NCBI GenBank assembly: GCA_959347315.1
Contig: OY365815.1
Span: 14,613,459-14,677,458 of the forward strand
DNA length: 64,000 nt
DNA from: Bimastos eiseni
Taxonomy: Eukaryota; Annelida; Clitellata; Crassiclitellata; Lumbricidae
Reading direction: 5' to 3'
Part shown: in pieces, positions 10,701-22,700 of the stretch
Numbering within the stretch: position 1 is the stretch's first letter
How the letters are laid out: each line of letters starts with the position of its first letter
Made by a program: the position numbers and the translations under genes
Notes under the pieces: generated by a model
The model's database searches: none
What the model saw: only the letters and a program-made list of their open reading frames with translations
Told to the model about the DNA's origin: nothing

Positions 10701-13700
10701 CCGGTTGTTTTAAGTACTCTGCACAAGTGACTGCATTGACAAAGTTTATCATATTCTGTTTAATTTTGTTTTCCTACCCAAGCACTAAGCAATATGTTTA
10801 CAAAAACAATATCATCAAAATTTAGTTTCTCTTTTCATTTGCAAATTCAATTCAGCACTGCAAAGATAAGAAGAATTGTTTTAAAACTATAGTGATTATC
10901 CCAAATTTTTAGTGTTTGTTAAAGATAAGCAAGGATCACCCAGCTTAGCTATGTCAATAAGAGTAATTCTGGAATAGGATGCAAATGGTTGGATAGTAGT
11001 AATTGGTTAAATGAGGATCTGACAGTTAGAAGGGGTAAATCTGTGACAATGAGAAGGGGTCAATCTGTTGTAAGCTAATCAAGTTGCTGCGTAACCTTAT
11101 TTGCAAATTTATATGGTGCCACGTCTGAGAACTCATCTGGAAGCAAAAATTTGACAGCACACAAAATTATTACTGCATTATGATAATCATGTCTATTGAA
11201 TTGTGCTGCATTGTGCTGTGTTACTTAATGATTGGTGCAATGTAGTGTGAGCTGCAAATGTCTGACTGAAGTGCTCAAGCAGTGTGCTTGTGCTAGACTG
11301 TTAGTGCCTTATGATGCATGCCTTTCTAATGTGTTCATAAATGCTTACAGTATAATACAATGTAATTGAAAGGAAAAAGAAACAAAGGCAGCTTTAGAAT
11401 CAGAATTTCTGAGAATCTGAAGAATTCTGTGCCGTATCATTGCCATGGTCCAAAACCCCAAAAATCGGCCATTGCTGGATAGATAATATAACGATGACAT
11501 AACATCACTTGCACAGTTGCACTGCTATGGGGAGCAACATTTGGACTTTACAAATGACCGAGGACAGTGGAGATCATGTATTCATACCCCACTGCATGAC
11601 CTGCATCACGAACTCACAGTGACGATGATGACGTAATGCAGCATAACTAATGTATTTGTATATTCATGTCGTGGTTCATAGGGTTAAGCAGTGGAAGCTG
11701 ATCTGGAAACAGAGAGGAGTAAATTAATTAGGATGTTATTGTTGAATAAAGGCATTGTATTAATTGTAAATATATATATTTTGTTGATATATATTGTACT
11801 CTCTTGTGTTGTCGACTTTCACATTACCTATGATGTAGTTATTGAACACAAACATGGTAAATATATATTTTGTGAATATATATTGTGTTTAGAGCGTAAC
11901 CAAGTAGACAATTTACTCCGAGTATTGAATCCGAGTATTTGGATGCTGTATTTGCCGGATCTGGTTTCGAACCGAATAGTATCGGCAAATCTGGCCAGGG
12001 AATACCATCCGTAGGCGAAGGGTAGGTAACCTGTCATGTGCACAGCCACGGAGAACTATCTATAGTCGATGCAGAGTCTATAGCAATATCCTTCATATAG
12101 CGTATTGTCGCACTCTAGGCTATACCAATATATTTATTATTTAATAACTTTATTTGTGAAAAAAGTAAAACCTTGTTATAAAATTTGAAATATGAAGTTA
12201 TCAACGATGTCTTTACTCTCTAATGTTTACTGGAAAGTAGGTGGAGCCAATTCAAGTGGGAAAATTGCTGATTTGGTTGCCACCTGGGGAATGCAACCAA
12301 CAGAAATTAAAATATATACATGAACATTATTATTTTAAAGAAAATTCAATTGAATGTTAAGTTCTGTTTATTTAATCAATAACTTATAAGCAAGTCCGTT
12401 TGTCCTAAATTTATTTGATGAAAAAATATTACTTTATCAAAACAATCATTTGATGAAAAAATATTATTTTATCAAAAAAAGTTATTTTTAGCTATTGCGG
12501 GTGTAATATTTGCCGAGGCGAATACTTCCGAATAGTCCAATATTCGGCGAAAGTGAATGTCTGAGGCGATTTCCGGTTACGCCCTAATTGTGTTCTCTTG
12601 CATTGTTGACTTTTGCATTCATGTTCTACCTCACAACTTTTGCCTGTTTTTGATAACCGTCAACACAGACTCTGACCAAAACTGTGGCTGTGTTGACTTC
12701 AGCGACTAAGGGGTTTCTGTATCCAACATTAAACGTATTTTACTTTCACATACAGTTTAATGTTGTCCTGCATAGGGCTATCCACCTCGAACAGTGTTAC
12801 TTATATTATCGTCTATATGTAGTAACCCATGGCTAGTGGATCATCTGAAGGGGCCCCTGTTGTACACCTCTCATACTTGAAGTTTGTTTGTTTCATTGTA
12901 TTTTCCAGCATAAGTACTACTATGTTGTAAAGTTATGAATATAGATAGTACATGGTTTGTAATAACTTTGTTTGGGTTTCTGTATACTGTATGGGTTTCT
13001 GGTTGTGACAAAAGTTCTTGAGCCATCGTTGAAAAGGATTTGCGGATTGATTGTAGGTACTGACTACATTTCGTTTGCTGCTTTTCAACAACAAGTCACC
13101 GAGAAAGGTAGGCTCCATGCACCAGGATCTTAAGCGAATCAGTATCTGTGTCAGAGATATTCTGTTCATGGTTTAGGCATGTGATATTGTAATGTCCTTG
13201 TCTAGCTATTGTTATAACCTGTACAATAAGACTTTTCAGTTACATTGTACTGTACATTGTATAGCATGTTGGCTTGCTGTCGATCAGACTTCAGAACATG
13301 TGTCTGAGAACATAATATTTATATAAGGGCATGCCTCTGATGACATGAGGAATCTAGGATGTATCTTTGATAGCAATGATGATATCAATGTGTTGCCTCA
13401 CTTATCGTGTCTAACCCTGCCTCTCTTTAGCATGCCATGTTTTCTAGGATAACAATATTAACTCAAGAGAATAATCACTTAGCTTCAGAATCGACTTAAT
13501 ACAGTGGAGAACATTTGCTATCAATTGATATCTGTGTCGATCATAAAAATCTTTAGTAGCTGCTGTAAGCAAACATTATAATATATTACAGATTTACAAT
13601 GTGCTATAATGCACGTTATTGCAAGGTGTAAATATTATATATAACTTCATGTGCATTTATATCCACCAGAGGAATATATATATATATGTTTATTTGTGAA

Positions 13701-16700
13701 TTAATCAATATATATTTATGTATATATATATACATACGTAATATTCTTTCTATGTTTGTCATTTAATGTATTAGTTGCCAATTACAGCCCAATATTTGTT
13801 GTTGTTGCTCCTTTTTAAATATTTGTTTGACTGATTTTGCAGGTTGAGAGCAACATTCCTCTGTTGGACGTCTCTGCCATTGAAAGCAAGACTGCACAAA
13901 AGGTGACCATGCTATGAGACTTATTTAAATAAAACTTCCGGGTACAAATGTGGGAGGGTTGTGTCGACCTGTTTGTGGAATTTATGATCAGACGGAGGTT
14001 GTTGATCATGGCCTTGATGAGTCAGTTTAGAAGCCTTTTTTCTTTCGAAGCCCTCAGCACCAGCACACCTATAGTCCTATACGATATACGTACCTCTCTT
14101 CATGCACTACTAACTCCTTACATCACTTCGTTTTGCCTCTGATCATCAAGTACAGGCATTTTAGCTGAGCAGAAAAGTAGGCCTAATCTGCTCTCATGCA
14201 TTTCTTTCATGCTTCTGCTGAGCAGCAGCATTATGATTTATTTTCATATAATTGAAACATTGGCATACAGCAGCCACTAAGGATTATATGCATTGTGAAG
14301 TTTGAATACAGACAACACAGGCATTTTAGTAATGGTTGAGGTGTAGCTTTCAATGTTCGCAGAGTGTGGCGAAAGCAGAAGTGAGATGAATTTTGGTATG
14401 AATGTTCCTGTTGTAGAAACAGGAACTGTTGACTTAACGAAATATTTCATGTCAATTGGAAGTTGGGTATTTCCCAGTGGCTGCTTTATTGGCTTAACAC
14501 ACAATAATACTGCAGACTCATTTGCATTTAGCTTGCCAGACAGCAATAGATGGCAGGAAAACCAAAGTACAATCATTTTTAAATTGCAGACAGATATCCT
14601 TTACAAATATTGATGATCCAAAACTCAGTTCGGAAACTTGTAATACTTTTGTAATACTTGGCGAAACTCGGACTCGGTAAAACAATGGGTCCGAGTTTTA
14701 ATCTCTCTGATTTTCTGTTTTGAAATGAAAATCGGATTTTTTCTTTATAAAACGACAATCGACCTAACTGACAGCACAACTCCTGTTAATTTTAGTGCAT
14801 ACAAGTTACTACTTCCTACAGAAAACTAAGGCAAAGTTAAAAAAATTCATAACAGTTGTTCGAAAGTAATGTCAATTTAAAAATCAGGAGAATGAGACTC
14901 ATTTTAAATATTAGAACCTTGAACTTGACAAAATTGAGTTCTTAAAAATTGGTACTTGGCAAGAAATTCAAACTCAGTTCAACCCTATTAACAAATGTAA
15001 TATTGACAACTGACCTGTTACGTATAAAGGAAATTCAAGGTGATACCAGGAACATCCAGTCTGAAATTTGTTTACCTTTCCTTCTTCTGCTTCAAAGCAC
15101 ACATAAACTGGCTGCATTGCACCCATCTGCTTCGAGTAAGCCTGCAGAGCCTTCATGAAGTAATGTACACATGCCTCGTGTTCCTTGGTAGTCCTGAGTA
15201 TACTCCAACAACCTTGGTACTAACATGTGATGTAGACAATGATGTCATTCCACAGATGCATGCCAGGACCTGTTAGTTTACTTTGAGGTGATTTTTGTGA
15301 TAGATTGACTCAACTACTGTCATAATACTGCAAGGAATTGTATTTTATTGTATTTTTAGATTTATATAGTACCTCTCAAGGAATCTATGTTAGAGGAATG
15401 GCTACTCAACAAATATCTGTGGGCACATTTCATTCTTAAACATAGATGTCGTGCCTATTCAAATTTTCCTTGTCATTGAAGATACGATGTTTTAAACCTC
15501 TAGAGACATTTTATTTATTTTTCTGACATAGTTATTTGTCAATTTTCCTTCGTAACTAAGATGAAATGAACCAGCTTTTTATATCGGCATGATTATCGCC
15601 CAAAAACTAGTGACACAATGTTGCATAAAGATTTTCCAGTTGTGTGTATAATAGGACCTTGATAATGCTTTAAGGAGGTCAGTTGATTTTAAGTGAATCC
15701 ACTGGCATCAAGTGAACAAGAAAGGCTGTTTCCTTCTGTCATGTTCTGTGATGTATTCAGACATGTTCTTGTATAGCACAGTTTCAGTGAAAACGCCCAC
15801 GGTGCAGAGCTTTCAGTTTCACCCAACAAAAATTGCATGCCAATGATTTTTTTTCCCTGAAAATAGTCATGATTTACTCTCTCCAAGTAAGTTTCTGATC
15901 AATTATGATTCAAGGTCATCTAGCTGAGGAGATTTGTTTAATTGGAATACTGTCAATGTTTCGATTTATTGGGAGAGGAGGACAAGTTTTTTATGATTTT
16001 CGAATGAGCTATTGCTTTCTTTATCAAAACTAACTGTGAATTGGTTGACTCTAAACCATTCTGTTTTTTAGCTCTACAAACATGGTTTCATTTACTGTAG
16101 TAAGAGAGTGATGAGAGTAGCGAGATGAGATCATCATCTTATCATTTCATCTCATGTCATCTCATCTACTTATCATCTCATCATCAGTTATGGATCCTAA
16201 ATCAAGAATTTTATATATATATATATATTATATAATATATATTATATGCATGGTACAATTGTCCCGGATATAACAGATCTACCTAAAAGATACCTAAGTT
16301 CTGCTTAATTAGGTCACCCGATCACTCGAAGCATTTGATATTGTTCTGTGTTATGCTGTATCTAAAAGCCATGTTGTGTCTTAGTAATGTTATGTTGCAT
16401 AACTAGGTTATAAAGTTATATAACTATGTTATTTTATGTTTTTGTATAAGTCTATGCTATGTTGTGTTATGTTACTTCATCCTGTTATGTAACTATGTAA
16501 CTTCACATGATTATGTTATGTTATATGACTATGCTATGTTATATCATAGGACTCGGTTGCAATGTAATGTGACGATGTGGCGGTATGTTATGTGACTGCT
16601 ATGTAATGTGACTATGTGTCGGTATGTTATGTGACTGGTATGTCATGTGACTATGTGCTAGTTTGTTATGTGGCTGTTATGTTATATAGCTGTATTATAT

Positions 16701-19700
16701 CATGAAACTCTGTTATTTTATACTGTTATGTTATTATTTTATGTGACTATTCTGTATGTTGTTATTACAGCACTATGTTACAGTATCATATGTTATATGA
16801 CTATAGATGTCATGTTATGTGTGTGCATTATGTTTCTTGGGTGTCTATTTTATGTTAATGCATTAGGATACTTATTATTGCATTTACATGATTAATAATG
16901 AATAGTTAGCTGTACATATTGTTTTATTAATGATGGACATACTTAGTTCTTTTATCCCCAGACTCTGGTCTTAAATGCTTTCTGCATTCTGACTCAGTTA
17001 CTGCATCAAGGGTGTGTAGCTTACTTTAGACTTTGAACTTTGCAGGAAGAAGGGTTGCATAGAATGTTGGCAATGATTAATTTCGTCAGGCCTGACTATC
17101 ATATTATATCAAATATCCTGTGGCCGGATCCTCTAGTGAAACAAGTCCGCCTGTGAATCCAAAGTGCATCGGAAAAGATTGGGCTTCTGGTAGTTGGAAA
17201 GAAGAGATGTGAAGATGTAAGCCTGTGACCGGTACAGGCTAAAAGGAAGGTTTGATTTGTATGGATAAATGTTGGAAGTTTGATTCATGTGTATTTAAAG
17301 GTAAGGAGAAACGATAAATGTTTACAACTCAGTCAGTTGCTACGTTTCGTTTCCCTACCAAGGATGTAAACAGCATTCAAAGTCTTAGCAGTTGAAATCA
17401 GAATTTGTTTGTTGTACCACAACAATGCATATAGTCTTTGAAAGTTTTTATATGTGATTTGAAGCAATTTTAGGCAGAAGTAAACAGTGGATGTGCCAAG
17501 CATATCGTAAGGATCTACGTTTCTTATTGTTTTCTTGCAAGTGCTGTGAAATAGATATCTGAAGTGGTGTTTACAAAAATTTAAAATGAGTAATTTATAT
17601 AAATGAGTCATTTACTTAAGTGAGCACTGATTGATTGTATGCTGCTGTTTCCACCTCAGTCATCAACAGATCTGTAATCCAACCCCAAAACTGTGCAGAT
17701 GACAGCCATTGTAATACCAATATACGTTGTCATAGAGAAGGGTATGGACAGAGATACTAATATAGTCATAGAGTAAGATGTGGACATGTATTTAATATAG
17801 CCATAGAGCAGTGGTTCTCATCCTTTTTAGTCCTTCGACCTCTGATAATATTTCCAATGTTTTGATGACCACCATTGTGGAGACCTTCCCCCCCATGCAG
17901 CTATGGTATTTGGTTACTGCCTTCACCGCATTTTTACTAGCAAGCATTTCACTTCTTACCATTTTACTTGATAATCTATACACCTCATGCAAAACTGCAT
18001 GATGAATAATTTATTAGCAGAAAAATGTATAATTTGTTGTTAGTAATAATTTTGAAATATATTCTATGCATCATAGTACATGAAATAAGTAAAGGTAAAT
18101 TTAAGTCGCTATAGTGCTGTAAATGGGAGAATAATGATTAGGCCTAAATGAATATTAAATATGAGAAACTATGCTGAGTCGTTCGCTGACAACTGTTTCT
18201 TTTACAAATCCCTAAAGGTTCTAGTTGACTTCTGGCAAATCGTAGAATTGCCGAAATTCGAAACCCCCTCCCTCCTTGCTGCATACGTAATATGTGGATG
18301 GCTCCCTGGGGTCGCGACCCACAGGTGAGAACCATTGTCATAGAGCAAGAGATGGACTCGCGTACTGGTCTAGATTGAACAAAATATGTGATATAAAAAT
18401 TTGTTAGCACCATATTGTTGCTTTATGTTAACTCGCCACAACCATTGGCTGTGGATAAGTAATTCTTCGTTTTCTGTTATTTCTTATGTCAGCTCGTGAT
18501 TCACACTGAGGCGAAGAAAATTCTGCTGTCGACTTCTGGAGAAGCTAATGGAGGACTATTTGATTCAATCATTCTTCATATATTTCTGGCGTTGTCCAAT
18601 ATCTTTCCAGATACTTCTATAGAGTAAGTTTTTACGATTGGCTGGTTTAAAATTGCAATTATTGTTTCGTTGTGAAATGTAGTGAATAAAGTAGTCACTC
18701 GATCATATGATAAAATCAGTGATTCAGTTGTCAGACATTTTGGTGAGTCCAGTCAGAGGGGGGCATAAAATAGTGGTGAACCCACTGGGATGCAGTGCTT
18801 GAGGTACCAAGATTGAGACCCTTATCCCCTAAGGTTGACTTCTTTTTGTGCTTTTGCTAGGCAGCGGCTTTTGTTAAAACTGAGATGTATAGTGTAATGG
18901 GCTCCCTGCATGACTGCTGATGGTTAAATTCGTTTCTGGGCGATCTTCTTTCATGGCGACAGCTAAGTCATGAAACTTGTGCTTTTGCTGCTCCTTTGCA
19001 GGAAGTTAGTTGCGAGGATAGAAGTCTGTCCCAATGCGCGACTGATAGAAATATGTGACCAGAAGCAGGCTTTATTGCCAAAGGATTTGGGACCTTGTGG
19101 GAACTTCTCCGTTGCCTATCGTTGTCTCTGTGACTATCGAAGTGCAGAAGTCATGGAGGATGTGGCCTGGGTAAGCAGCTGACACACTATTTACTTGTTA
19201 TGTTGGCAATTGTTCTGCTATGGTCATTAAATGGGTTTCTAGTCTTTACATGTTTACAATAACTATGGTTAATTTATAATTTGCATCACGTGAAATGTTT
19301 GTGAGGATATTCATTCATATCAAGAGAGACAGACAATGTTTATAAATATAGAATTTTATTGACATGACTTATATTATTGCTGCTACTATGTACATCAGTA
19401 GTCAGCAAACCTATTAAACTACAACATCTGGACCAAAATCTAAGGCCATGCCTAGTGGCTGTAGCATTGTGGGCAGAGCCTAGGAGCTTGGGTAGGGGCA
19501 CTTTTGTGGGTGGGGCATCAAAGAAAATTAACAGAATTCAAGCAGATTTGTCAAACATGAACAACCTTGTGACGAGCGTCACTCTGGACGATGGCGCTAT
19601 ATAAAAGTGATCGATCGACAGCAGAAGCGTAGGAGGACTACGGATGAGAATGTCTACCTGACACATGAGATGGGAGACATCAATGGGCTTTGCCTGAAGC

Positions 19701-22700
19701 AGAAGGCCTCAATACAGACACCAAGGAATATGCAAATATCAACGGAGTGTCAAGCAGCAAAACCCAACACCTCGAGGCAGATGCCTACCCCTTCCATCTC
19801 TACGACCCACAGACAAGAAACTCATGAATCAGTTGAAGATTTGGCCTGGACCGGCTGGTTGACACGGATCATGAACAGGGGACAATTCCGATACGAACGG
19901 CGCAATCTGTTAGGCGGTATAACTGTAGTAATGGAATTCAATGACGCTAATAAGGCCCAGCCTTATTACATAACAGCCGCTAGTCAAACAGTAACTGGGC
20001 GTTCCTAGGAATCTGATGTTATGCTAGGGACGCCAAGACCCGACCAACCAGGGTTTAGTAATGGTTTCTGTAGGTGACCTGTCGTCCAATAGAGATCGAG
20101 TTTTGCGTTTGGGATGGCGAAGGAAATCACCTAGAAGGATCCATATAGCGCAGCAAGCAAAGGAACAGGGACTTGTTTCGGAACTGGGGGAGAAGCCAGG
20201 TCGTTCTGACGATAAGGGTAATCAACGTAGTTGGGAATCCCGTCTCCAATGTAAACCAGGGAAACATTTATAAAAAGACACTAATAACTCCAGTAAGTGT
20301 AGATAGGATGAGTGGTGTTTATATATTTAATTAAATATACATATTAAAAACCCTCAAGTGTGTCGTGTTGCTGAACTTGGTGATAAAGGAAAGAACCAGC
20401 GGATACTCTCGTCATCAAGAAGAAGGAGTAGCGAGAGTGTAACCCGCGACAAACCTCTTATTTCAGATTTGGAATTTATGCAAAACAATCAAATGGTGAA
20501 AATAACGATAAGTCAAAAATATTGCTCTATTTTGTGTATTTCCACAGGATGTAGAAATATTGCTCTATTTTGTGTATTTCCACAGGATGTAGAAAATATT
20601 GCTCTATTTTGTGTATTTCCACAGGATGTAGAAATATTGCTCTATTTTGTGTATTTCCACAGGATGTAGAAAATATTGCTCTATTTTGTGTATTTCCACA
20701 GGATGTAGAAAATATTGCTCTATTTTGTGTATTTCCACAGGATGTAGAAATATTGCTCTATTTTGTGTATTTCCACAGGATGTAGAAAATATTGCTCTAT
20801 TTTGTGTATTTCCACAGGATGTAGATAACATCTATTTGGCCCAAGATACAAGAGAATTTTGTCTTAGTGACTTTGATTATTTGGATCAAAGGTAAGACAA
20901 GATTTTCCATTTTTCCATTCACAATTTAGCAAAGAGGATTTGATCAGGGTATGGGATTAAACAATTGATATGGTGACTGCATTTGAATTATAAGATTCTT
21001 CTTGTCTTCGTGTAAATCAATGTCTCATCTAGACACCCTAACTCTATGAATTACTTTCCATGTATTCTATCCTGATCTAATGACCTCTGTGTTGCTTGTA
21101 ATCATAGTAAAACCTTAGTCAGAGAGCGTTATTATCAAGGTAGAGGACTGGAGGAGCCTTGTTGAAATCTGATTTGCAAGGAAAATACTACATGGTACTG
21201 TAACACAATGATGAAGAAAATACATGGAGATTATTAATAAAATGTTTAGAAGTACTGGAGGTTGAAGTTTGAGTAGTTATGATTTCTCTGAATCCAAAAA
21301 TCTGTCTGTCTTTGTGTTTGTCTATCTCTCTGGTTCAATGTCTGTAAATCTCTGTCTAATGTGTCTGTCTGTCTGTCTTTGTTTATCTATACGAATGCTA
21401 TAAATTATGAGCTTTGTATGACTATTTGTTTCTTATTTGGTCTCAGTTTTATGAGTGCATGCACCCTGTGTTCTGCTCTGAGTTTGAAAGCTTAAATGAA
21501 AATGTTTGGCTGATGAGGAATATTCTGGACAGCTGTTGGACACGTTGTTTTTGTTTCAGACACATTCTGCTGATGTTGTCAGCCCTACAGTACAACTCGT
21601 GGTTTTCAAAGCTCAATATATCTGAAATAAAATTGGTTGGTGTCATCTAATCTTATACCTGTAGTCTCAAACCAATAAATGGTGTTCATGCATTGGCAAT
21701 GCACCATTAATTGCTCAATGTAGCAGTAATAACAATAACAATGATAATAATATCAAGAATATCAGTGCAGCGGTTAGCATTCTGGACTATTAATCGAGAG
21801 GTCAGAGGTTAAAATCCCCACCAGCAGAGGCGGCATCTCTTTTGAGAGGTGGGGGACACCCAATGAGAGGGGTGAGAAATGTTGTGGGACAAACGTACAA
21901 CGTGTCCCCTCTCTGTAAAAGGTGATGGGGACTTGATCCCCGTTATCGCCACCCCTGCCCGCCAGGGCAGATATTTGGTTAATGATTTCTGCTCCACTAT
22001 TCGCCCTCTATCTAATGTGACTAAAAGAGCACTCTGATCATATACGGTTGAGAAGATGATACGGTTGGGAGAGAACTTGGTCCCTCGTATGCTGAGGCTA
22101 AGAAAATGAAGTCACTAGAACTTCATACCTCTAGCTTGTAGGACTGCACTTCTTCTTCGTCTTTAAGGACAGTGCTATAATAATAATAATAATAATAAGA
22201 CCTTTGCATAGCGTACACTTTTCAAGTTTGTCTCTTTGATCATAGCATTCTGATTGTGGAATGAGAACCAATCACAAGATACATTATATTGAATTAAAAC
22301 ATTGTTCACATTTTAGACGCCGGAGATATTAAGTGAAGTTCGGAAGATTTTGAAGAGCAATTCTGCAATTAGAGAACTTATTGTTGTTAATTCTGGTATT
22401 CGCACGTGAGTTTTTCTACCATTGTCTGAAATCCTGTTTTGTTGAATTATATTGTTCATTAAATGCATGACTACATTTCTATGTAAGATATCATGGAGCA
22501 ATTATGTCACCTCAGATCCATAATGATTTGTGCTTTATATGTGCATAACATTTTTGTAATAATAGCAATAATGAGCAATAGTATGATACTATGAGTGATA
22601 TATAGCAAACTCAGTATCCTGTGATACACTGGAAATAGGAGTGACGCATTTTATCCTGTAGAAGTTTTCTTTTTATTTCTGCTTTTAATTGAAATACATG

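Larger units (their letters stand above)
8996..13056 (+). other. CARMIL intron 2
   Basis: A 4.1-kb intron. Besides the hairpin at 9107-9159, a CAT/CAC-rich patch at 9170-9255 and the TIR element at 11890-12586, I see only AT-rich non-coding sequence. Confidence 0.6.
13903..18492 (+). other. CARMIL intron 4
   Basis: A 4.6-kb intron. It holds ATCTC repeats (16100-16195), a TA tract (about 16205-16255), a GTTATG-rich array (16360-16870) and a hAT-like MITE (17809-18337). Between 13903 and 16080 I see only non-coding sequence. Confidence 0.6.

Noticed and set aside
20358..20895. Overlapping forward and reverse open frames reading through the acceptor array
   Set aside because: The openness follows from the repeated unit. 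Only the part after 20817 is exon 7.
21763..21830. A functional tRNA gene
   Set aside because: It has A- and B-box-like words but no cloverleaf that I could pair, and it is joined to a SINE body with a (TAA)n tail.
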